A stretch of 64,000 nucleotides of DNA, from positions 372,001-436,000 of the forward strand of contig JAIUME010000001.1 in assembly GCA_022565695.1 (NCBI GenBank), given 5' to 3'. Below the pieces are notes generated by a model. The model was not told the DNA's origin and did not search any database. It saw nothing but the letters and a program-made list of their open reading frames with translations. This stretch comes from Alcanivorax sp. Lineage in GTDB: Bacteria; Pseudomonadota; Gammaproteobacteria; Pseudomonadales; Alcanivoracaceae. Below, in pieces: positions 57,606 to 64,000 of this stretch; positions within the stretch are counted from its first letter, which is position 1; every line of letters begins with the position of its first letter. Both the position numbers and the translations under genes were made by a program.

Positions 57606-57917
57606 ATGTCAATTCAAAAGCATGAACTAGATAAGATGAATGAAGCTCTTCGAAATGGAAGTACTGTTGCTAAAATTGCTCAAAAATACAAACAGTATGA
57701 TTACTGGGAAATATACTGGGCAGTTAATGATGCAAGCATTCTTGGAAAGAAGAGAGCTATAACTAATAGAATAAAAAAGATTGTTTCCACTAGGAAAAAA
57801 GAAGATCGAGAAGTTTTGGCAGAGGAGGCTAAAGAGCTTCTGAATGAGCTGTACGATCAACTAAAAAGTAATAGCAAAAAAATTGTCGATATAGATCGCA
57901 TTCTCAGAAAAGGTTAG
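57606..57917 (+). CDS. Small AT-rich orphan gene, possible DNA-binding protein
   Basis: This is a 103-residue, basic, helical protein. Residues about 15-45 (STVAKIAQKYKQYDYWEIYW) look helix-turn-helix-like, and the C-terminus is a long charged helix (EVLAEEAKELLNELYDQLK). An AAGGAGA box precedes the ATG at 57606. Codon use (many ATA, TTA, AGA, AAA) is far from the surrounding core genome and indicates transfer. No family recognised. Confidence 0.55.
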   Translation: MSIQKHELDKMNEALRNGSTVAKIAQKYKQYDYWEIYWAVNDASILGKKRAITNRIKKIVSTRKKEDREVLAEEAKELLNELYDQLKSNSKKIVDIDRILRKG

Positions 57918-58666
57918 TTAAATAGAATCAATAATCAGTTAACTCAGAGTCGGACTCCCTGGGAAACTTTATTCATTCTGGTGTAGCGAGCCTTGGTCCC
58001 TAAAAGAATCGGGAGGGTGAAATGCTAGTAGATAACGATTCTCTCGGTAAAGTCCGCCTCCTCGTTTGTTAACGGAAAATTGCACATGCTTCGATCATGG
58101 TTAGGGCGTGCGGTTTCCTGCTGTTTGAGGGTTGTGGGCAGTAATCGATACTCTTGAGGGGGAAGCATTTCTTGGAACAGTGATATGTCTCAGTTCGACG
58201 AAGCGATGGGCCTAGAGGGCTGGCTTTCGCTGTGCCATGCCTCCCGCCGCTGCGAGAGCGGCAAACAGGGTTCTATTGGCGCGCTGTGCGTGCATGGGAG
58301 CATGTTCTCTGGGGCGCAGCTCAGGTGTGTGCTCTTCGAATGAGGGCGGTGTACCGTTTTTAGAATATGAACTGACTTAGCGTCATACTGGAAGTGTATA
58401 GACTGCGGCAAGCATAGCGGGTAATCATGAGGCTTGAGATTTGGAGAGCCCGGCTTTCCCTGCGTCTTGGGTGGGCTGAAAGATTCCCAGGCAGCTCGAC
58501 ATGCACGCCGGCTCCGTGCAGCCTTGGGTGACGCCCTGCTCGTTGCAAAAGACTGACTTGGATGTTCTTATAAGAAAGTAACAACGCTGGTTCTACGAAG
58601 AAGCTCTGGTGTTAGGGGAAGAGCTATTGAGAACAGCAAAACCTGTTAACGTGTCGGAGCAGTGAA
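57918..58666. other. Gene-poor 750-bp stretch in the island
   Basis: No recognisable gene or RNA is present. A small frame at 58022 (MLVDNDSLGKVRLLVC, then stop) follows a strong GGGAGG ribosome-site-like run and may be a leader peptide or gene fragment. A second small frame at 58185-58343 is listed separately. The rest, up to the cassette promoter region, shows no clear signal. Confidence 0.4.
58185..58343 (+). CDS. Possible small ORF, unknown
   Basis: This is a 52-codon frame starting MSQFDEAMGLEGWLSLCHAS and ending VLFE, with four cysteines. The ribosome site is weak (GGAACAG). It could be a short real gene, a degraded fragment or chance. No family recognised. Confidence 0.2.
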   Translation: MSQFDEAMGLEGWLSLCHASRRCESGKQGSIGALCVHGSMFSGAQLRCVLFE

Positions 58667-60520
58667 TTGCCGGATAATAAGAATGCTCACGTGTGTCGAA
58701 TGGCGCGTTTCCTGCCGTTTGATCCCTCGCACGACCAAATTTATGAAGAGTATCAAGTAGCTAATGACTCGCTAAATCTAGAAACTGTTGCGTATAAATA
58801 CGTGCTGGGAGCTGCTAATTCTGGAGCGCGGGTCATCGTTCTGACTGGTGATGCAGGCCACGGGAAAACGCATCTGTGCCGCAGAGTTATTGAGGGCTTC
58901 CTTGGTTATGATGAGCAGGAGGCAAGGAAGCTCATCAACGAATCTTGTGATGGCGATGAAATTATTTTCCACAAAGAAAAAGGAGGAGTTGGGAGTGGGT
59001 TACGAATATTTAAGGATTTTTCGGAGTTTTCTCCCGGAGTCGCGGCGGGTCTTGTCGAAAAGGCAAACGGCGGAAATGCGGTTACCATAATCTGTGCAAA
59101 TGAAGGCCGTCTCCGAGCCGTTCTGGCGTCAAATGATGCAGGGCCATACTGCGCAGAGATTCTAGAAAGTTTCCTCTCATGCTTTGATGACGGAAGGGCG
59201 AGCAGTAGTGGCCGTATCCATATTGTAAATCTGAATCACCAGTCGACGGCCGCCGGTGACAACGGCGACTCCCTTGTGGACCGTGCGCTTCGTGATTGGA
59301 CGTCTGGTAGAAGGTGGCGGGCCTGTAGCGATTGCGATTCTCGCAATGATTGCCCAATCAACCGGAACAGAGAGATGCTTTCTGAGAAAGTTGATCAGGA
59401 AGCGGCTGTGACGAGAAAGAACAAGCTGCGCCTCCTTTTCGCAACGCTCGAACGGATAGGTTATGTCATAACTATCCGAGATATGCTGATGGCTCTCGCA
59501 TATCTGCTGACAGGCGGGCTTAAGTGTGAAGATATCCATAAAATTAAGAATCGGCAGAAGAAGGGTTGGCAGCAAGCTTATGCATTCTACAACTTGGCCT
59601 TTGAGGCACCAGATACCCTTTCGAAGGAAAAATTAAAACGCCTGCCGCTAATGCAGCAACTTTCTAAACTAGATCCTGGAAGGCGAGCGATCCGAGAGAT
59701 AGACGAGCGAATAGTAAACCAGCAGGAGATTTTTGATTATGGGCAGCTGGATTTACAGTTTCCCGCAAGCTCAGATTTGGATGAGAGCCTAATAGATGCT
59801 GCAGGAGGAATTGACGAAATTATAGGGGATCCGCGCAGCAAAAAACAGAGAGCTTCCGAAGCCGAAAATGTCATGCGAGTAGTGAGGGCGCTCAGGCGCC
59901 GGGCATATGTCGACAGCCTCGGTGATAATATCGAAGGAATGGCCCGTCTTGGATTTCCCTATGGGGCGGATTACATTGATATTATTAATGGTGGCTTGTC
60001 CGCGCCTGAGCGAGCCCTTCTGAAGAAGAAAATAATTGCGGGGTTGCATCATATTCAAGGGCTTCAGTTTTCAGAGCAGACCCCGACCCTCCATCTTGTC
60101 GATCCCGCATTCGGGCGATCGATGTCAGGGACGGCGATACTTGCGGCGCGGATTATCCCCGCAAACGTCGATCTTTTAAGACTTTCGGAAAAATGGGGAA
60201 AAGAGGATGAAAACCGTTTCCACGTAAAGCTAAGCGTTGACTGGATTGATCGCCATGTAGTTTTGCGGATTATCGATCAGCAGCGTAAAAAACATGATCT
60301 ATTGCTAGATCTAATGACTTTCGATTGCATACTAAGAGCCTCGGCTGGGCATGTGCCGACAAAATTTTATGAGCATGACATCCGGCGCGTCGCGGGTTTC
60401 TTGGGCCGAATTGCTCAGTCAACTGAAGCAAGATCTGACCAGATCAATTTGATACGTGACGGGCGCTCCCAAACTATTTCGATTGACAGCGGTACTATAC
60501 AAGTTGGTGTCGGGGCCTAG
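58667..60520 (+). CDS. P-loop ATPase of a putative defence cassette (DptF-like)
   Basis: This is a 617-residue cytoplasmic protein. A Walker A motif GDAGHGKTH lies at 61-69, preceded by the beta strand VIVLT. A sensor-like segment IICANEGRLRAVL is near 141-153. A cysteine cluster (C220, C223, C229 in ACSDCDSRNDCPINRN) may bind zinc. The remaining 380 residues are helical and basic with no domain I can name. It starts with TTG at 58667; GGAG lies 7 bases upstream, while the internal ATG at 58700 has no ribosome site. The next gene follows after 2 bp. Size and order recall DptF of phosphorothioation-dependent restriction, but that is inference. Confidence 0.6.
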   Translation: MPDNKNAHVCRMARFLPFDPSHDQIYEEYQVANDSLNLETVAYKYVLGAANSGARVIVLTGDAGHGKTHLCRRVIEGFLGYDEQEARKLINESCDGDEIIFHKEKGGVGSGLRIFKDFSEFSPGVAAGLVEKANGGNAVTIICANEGRLRAVLASNDAGPYCAEILESFLSCFDDGRASSSGRIHIVNLNHQSTAAGDNGDSLVDRALRDWTSGRRWRACSDCDSRNDCPINRNREMLSEKVDQEAAVTRKNKLRLLFATLERIGYVITIRDMLMALAYLLTGGLKCEDIHKIKNRQKKGWQQAYAFYNLAFEAPDTLSKEKLKRLPLMQQLSKLDPGRRAIREIDERIVNQQEIFDYGQLDLQFPASSDLDESLIDAAGGIDEIIGDPRSKKQRASEAENVMRVVRALRRRAYVDSLGDNIEGMARLGFPYGADYIDIINGGLSAPERALLKKKIIAGLHHIQGLQFSEQTPTLHLVDPAFGRSMSGTAILAARIIPANVDLLRLSEKWGKEDENRFHVKLSVDWIDRHVVLRIIDQQRKKHDLLLDLMTFDCILRASAGHVPTKFYEHDIRRVAGFLGRIAQSTEARSDQINLIRDGRSQTISIDSGTIQVGVGA

Positions 60521-60522
60521 GG

Positions 60523-61827
60523 ATGGAGTATCACATGCATGATAGATCAGTGGCGAAATCTCTAAAGGGTCCCGAGGTTTCACGTCAGCTTTTTGGGGGT
60601 GTCCTTGATTTCGATGCTGCCGGGCATTACCCGGGCCTGGAATTGCTGAACTTGATTTACTGGGGAGAGGGTGAGGATCCTCTCCCCGTAGGCGATACGG
60701 TGAAGATTGTGCGAAGATCGCATGATTTTGGCAGGAAACTTGTCTGGGATGACGGCTTCAAAGAGGATCGTCGACGACATGATGTGCTTCTCGGCGACGT
60801 TTCTGCCGAAGAAACCTTACGAGACCTTCTTCGGTGTCTGCAGTTAGAAATTCCAAGCGGAACAAAGGAGCCGAAGTGGTCAAGGGCACACTTCTTCCCT
60901 TATACAAAATCACTAATTCACTGGGATGCGAGAGGGCGAGGCGAAAAGACCGGCTTGGAGCGCCTCTACCTTCGAGGTGGTGGAGCTCTTGCCTTCAAGA
61001 TCCTGAGATCTGATATGGATGCAGATCGCCTCCAGAGGCTGCGGGAAGGTTTCAGGCGACTTTATTCCGCAACCAATGAAAGTCCGCTTGAAATTCTGGC
61101 CGATTTTATCAATGAGCAGAGCAAAAAAGATGATGTGCCAGTCCTGGATGATATCGAGAAAGTAACGCGGGCAAATATTGACAGATTCGAAGATGTGTAT
61201 CGAGATGGAATCCTGAACATCCTGGAGCAGAAAAGCGCCACTTCCGTGGCGAAGGTGCGAGCTGTAATGGGCTGGACCGGGTTATGGCTCGTTCTAATGC
61301 AAAATCGACGTGCCAGGCACGCCTTGGGGAAAGAAGAAAGCCCGATTGTTAGTGACTGTGGTGCGAGCAGTCCGCAACTCCGGCGTATATCCCAGCGTTG
61401 TCTTCAAGATGCTCTGGGCAATATTGTCGATGCCGTAGTTGAGGCAGAGCCAAATTTGCCAAACGCGCAACGCAATAAGATACGGAGCTTCTTCTGGGCT
61501 ACTGCAGCAGCGAATGGATTTCTTAATGCATGGCGCGGGCGTAAGCACTTCACATTGTCTGTGGATGCCCTCGAAATGATCGTCTTGGCGACTATTCCAA
61601 CAGATTCAGAGGTGCCGTACGAGCGGTTTGTAACAGAAGTCCTGTACGATCGCCTTGGGATAGCTGTTGGGCGTGGCGCGGCAGAGGCCTCAGGTCTTGT
61701 GAACTCGATCGACGCCAGTATTTTCGAAGAAAATGAGACGCAATTGGCGCTCCAGATGATTGCTGCTGGGCTGGTCACCCAATACTCCGATGCCACAAGA
61801 ATGGTTAGTCCAGTAACGGCATCGTAA
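60523..61827 (+). CDS. Second protein of the putative defence cassette (DptG-like position)
   Basis: This is a 434-residue soluble protein, unrecognised. It has no P-loop, signal peptide or membrane segment that I can see. It is rich in charged residues and begins MHDRSVAKSLKGPEVSRQLF if the second Met (60535, with GGAG ahead of it) is used. It lies 2 bp after the ATPase stop and 13 bp before the third gene, so all three are co-transcribed. Length and position equal those of DptG in DptFGH. No catalytic motif identified. Confidence 0.55.
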   Translation: MEYHMHDRSVAKSLKGPEVSRQLFGGVLDFDAAGHYPGLELLNLIYWGEGEDPLPVGDTVKIVRRSHDFGRKLVWDDGFKEDRRRHDVLLGDVSAEETLRDLLRCLQLEIPSGTKEPKWSRAHFFPYTKSLIHWDARGRGEKTGLERLYLRGGGALAFKILRSDMDADRLQRLREGFRRLYSATNESPLEILADFINEQSKKDDVPVLDDIEKVTRANIDRFEDVYRDGILNILEQKSATSVAKVRAVMGWTGLWLVLMQNRRARHALGKEESPIVSDCGASSPQLRRISQRCLQDALGNIVDAVVEAEPNLPNAQRNKIRSFFWATAAANGFLNAWRGRKHFTLSVDALEMIVLATIPTDSEVPYERFVTEVLYDRLGIAVGRGAAEASGLVNSIDASIFEENETQLALQMIAAGLVTQYSDATRMVSPVTAS

Positions 61828-61840
61828 TCGGATTATCAAA

Positions 61841-64000
61841 ATGAACGGAACTGAAAAGGTTGTTGCCGGCACAGCTTTCGAAATTGTTGCTCGTAGCTTT
61901 TCTTTGAATGATGACTCTGATCGAAACTCATTCAGATTAAAAAACTTGACAAGAATAGAGGCGTTAGAGTTTTTGCGTGTGTGGCAGCTCCGATCCGCCG
62001 ATCGGGGGTTGGATCGAATTAGACTTCTGGTAGCTAGCGATTCACATCAGGAATTCCCACAAGAGTTCAGGGCGGACCCCGTCCACTCGATTACGTACTA
62101 TCGCAACAATAACGAGCATGGGCTTGTTTATGTTGAAACTAAAGTAGAAAGCGATGAGCAAGGACTCAAAAACATCTTTACGCTAAGAGATGTGAACTTT
62201 CTTGATGGAACGTTTGACGAAGATGGGAAGTTCAATGTCGCAGAGGAGATGGTCAAGCAGGCCATGAGGCACGCCGGTCTTCCTGGCTCTGGTGATAAAG
62301 AGCTTTTGCAAGATAGGCTTGTGGAGGTTCTTCGAGAGCTCAATGCCGCCAGCATGACTGTTCCGGTTAGAAAGTTTGCAGGATTTGTGTTGGCCGCTGC
62401 GGCCGAAGTGGTTGCCAGTGGCGATATTTACTCGCCAGAGGAAACAAACGCTCTAGTGGGGAGATGCCTTGTACATCTTGATATGTTCCCGGACGAGCTC
62501 TGGCGCAATAATCCGGGGCGTGTGGCGCGACGTCTCTCTCTCAACGTTCTTAGGTCTGAGTTAGCTGCTTCGCCCTCCTCGGAGCTTGACGCAGAAAAAA
62601 CTGCCCAAGATTGCATCAGGGCGAAATTCATAGACGAGAACGGGATACAGTATGGGTCTGAAGCTCAGCTAATATGGGGTCAGAGATGCGCTGACTATTG
62701 TCGGGGCCCTTCCCGTGGCAAGCGCGAGCTTATTCCCTACAGGATATTCGAGCAAGTCTTCAGCAAAGATGTGAAAGGTTTGCCCCTCGGGCAGAGAGTG
62801 TTGGAGGAAATTGTCGATAGTGCATCGGGAAGGAAGTCAGAGTTCGACAGTTTGGCCGTGGAAGCCGGCCTAAACAATCGATCTGCAGACGACGCTCGCA
62901 GATTTCTAGAGAATGAACCAGCTGATTCCAATGTGCTTCCGTTAAAGGATTTCCTTTCTAAGCAAACGCTCCGCAGAATTGAAAAGCTTGCATCGCCAGC
63001 CGTTGAGAGAGTGCACAATCCCCTGATTAAGCTCGCACAGGTGGTTACCGACTTTCGCAGAGTACATGCGAATTTTGACGAAGGTGATATCAGGATTGAT
63101 GTACGTGCTGGCTCTGGTGTATCTGAGCAGCATTCGCCGAGTCTTGGATTGTTCGCATTCCTGTATGGAAGGTCATTGGGTGAAGTTAGTAGTTCCCTGG
63201 CGGATGGGCTGGGGTCTGTGCGTTTGAAAGTCGACAATCGCTTGGTAAGGCAAGGCTTGGTCCCTCCGCTTAAGGAAGACGTAGGACCTCACGGTGAAAG
63301 TGCTGACAGCGATTCATCCGAGGAAGAGGGAGTGGTTTGGTTGCCGGTTCCTCTCGAGTTCGTTCTGGTTAATGTGAAAGATGGCACTGAACTCGATCGA
63401 GAGGCTGATATTGAATGGCTGCCGGAAGATATTTGTTATCTCGCGCTATTCTGGATTTCTGTCTGCGGAGAGGATAGAGCTGATTTGGATGCTGATATTT
63501 ACACTCCGCCAAATCGGAACGGTGAGGAGTGGGTCAGGCAAGTCTCTCATCGCCTTCTAGCGTTCAGAAGCGAGAATGCGATACCTTTTCGGAAAGAGAT
63601 ACTAAGACACCCGATAGTCAACCAGCTCATCGATGTGCGCTCTAGGTTTAGGGCTGAAGCAGAAGAAAATGGCTTGTCCGCTGGGCTGATGAATAACGTA
63701 TTTGACGAATGGTCTTTACTTCTTACTGAGGCGCGCAAATCCTTTGTACCAGACGGTGATATTCCGGACGGAATGTTCGAATTTCTGAACGCTGATTGTC
63801 TCCAAGGATTTGATGACTCTGGAGTGCTAATGCTTCAGTCGCATCCGTTGAAACTGAGATGGATGGCCGCATACTTGGCGAAGTCATCTCAGCTTGTTTC
63901 TGATGCGATCGAGGGCGCGCTGAAACTGAACGAATTAAATGAGAGCTTTTACTTAAATTGGATACAAGACCTTTCGCCGCATCAGCAGCCTTCGATACAC
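61841..64000 (+). CDS. Large third protein of the putative defence cassette (DptH-like), partial
   Basis: The frame is open from the ATG at 61841 to the window end, at least 720 residues, and its C-terminus is missing. The visible part is soluble and helical. A segment reading LMLQSHPLKLRWMAAYLAKS near the right edge recalls sequences that precede a FtsK/HerA-type motor domain in large defence translocases (from memory). No P-loop is seen yet, so any motor would lie beyond the edge. The start is 13 bp after the second gene and has a weak ribosome site. The DptH comparison is inference only. Confidence 0.5.
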   Translation, partial: MNGTEKVVAGTAFEIVARSFSLNDDSDRNSFRLKNLTRIEALEFLRVWQLRSADRGLDRIRLLVASDSHQEFPQEFRADPVHSITYYRNNNEHGLVYVETKVESDEQGLKNIFTLRDVNFLDGTFDEDGKFNVAEEMVKQAMRHAGLPGSGDKELLQDRLVEVLRELNAASMTVPVRKFAGFVLAAAAEVVASGDIYSPEETNALVGRCLVHLDMFPDELWRNNPGRVARRLSLNVLRSELAASPSSELDAEKTAQDCIRAKFIDENGIQYGSEAQLIWGQRCADYCRGPSRGKRELIPYRIFEQVFSKDVKGLPLGQRVLEEIVDSASGRKSEFDSLAVEAGLNNRSADDARRFLENEPADSNVLPLKDFLSKQTLRRIEKLASPAVERVHNPLIKLAQVVTDFRRVHANFDEGDIRIDVRAGSGVSEQHSPSLGLFAFLYGRSLGEVSSSLADGLGSVRLKVDNRLVRQGLVPPLKEDVGPHGESADSDSSEEEGVVWLPVPLEFVLVNVKDGTELDREADIEWLPEDICYLALFWISVCGEDRADLDADIYTPPNRNGEEWVRQVSHRLLAFRSENAIPFRKEILRHPIVNQLIDVRSRFRAEAEENGLSAGLMNNVFDEWSLLLTEARKSFVPDGDIPDGMFEFLNADCLQGFDDSGVLMLQSHPLKLRWMAAYLAKSSQLVSDAIEGALKLNELNESFYLNWIQDLSPHQQPSIH

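Noticed and set aside
57918-58184. tRNA or attachment site at the island left side
   Set aside because: I looked for a cloverleaf with a TTCRA loop and CCA-type end and saw none. No direct repeat with the other boundary can be tested because it lies outside the window.
58190-58584. Two minus-strand frames of about 73 codons in the island gap
   Set aside because: No ribosome sites, no family sequence, and the composition reads like chance open frames.
58667-61827. Assignment of the cassette to BREX, DISARM, Zorya or Druantia
   Set aside because: No PglZ, methyltransferase, DUF1998, MotAB-like or DUF4338 sequence was seen in the visible genes. The size and order fit DptFGH better, though still not proven.

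Overview
The window looks like origin-proximal chromosome of a GC-rich, hydrocarbon-using gammaproteobacterium, most likely an Alcanivorax relative (inferred from a canonical AlkB alkane monooxygenase beside a GntR regulator, and from core gene order). It opens with recF-gyrB. Other core blocks are plsC/glyS/glyQ/tag, trkH-trkA-rsmB-fmt-def, and a LysM gene-dprA-tsaC-hemF-aroE. From general knowledge, this is close to the order following the origin of Pseudomonas aeruginosa. Two perfect ParB-type parS palindromes lie inside recF, which fits an origin-proximal position.

Accessory blocks sit between the core groups. (1) 3.7-19 kb: a NarL-type response regulator convergent with a 7TMR-DISM hybrid kinase, an OmpR-type regulator, and a five-gene cell-surface operon of DUF11-type proteins. 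That operon includes a 1807-residue OmpA/beta-barrel protein and a DUF2341/LamG/glycine-rich protein. Three 11-bp-phased direct repeats upstream are a plausible site for the OmpR-type regulator. (2) 24-41 kb: genes for lipid and hydrophobic-substrate metabolism. These are a TetR regulator with an MFS-acyltransferase fusion, HMG-CoA lyase, a VOC protein with an alpha/beta hydrolase, a lipase-like hydrolase, OsmC, a BDS1-type alkylsulfatase, a long-chain-type acyl-CoA dehydrogenase, GntR/AlkB, and an azoreductase/LysR pair. The gntR-alkB intergenic region carries a perfect match to the FadR-subfamily operator consensus overlapping a consensus -35 box.

(3) 52-57 kb: an LpxR-type lipid A deacylase, a mobile mystery protein A regulator whose usual Fic-type partner survives only as a short tail, a gamma-class carbonic anhydrase, oligopeptidase A (prlC) and a small zinc-ribbon gene. 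(4) From about 56.8 kb base composition becomes AT-richer, spacing loosens, and an island begins. It holds two small orphan genes, a gene-poor stretch, and a tight three-gene cassette running off the right end. The cassette encodes a P-loop ATPase with a cysteine cluster, a 434-residue protein, and a large protein of at least 720 residues. Its order and sizes recall DptF-DptG-DptH, but I cannot assign it securely. It is the best candidate for a poorly described, probably defensive system.

A REP-like element occurs at 37.3-37.4 kb (as an inverted pair) and at 52.0 kb (single copy behind an 11-bp tandem repeat). I found no rRNA, tRNA, CRISPR array or intact insertion sequence.
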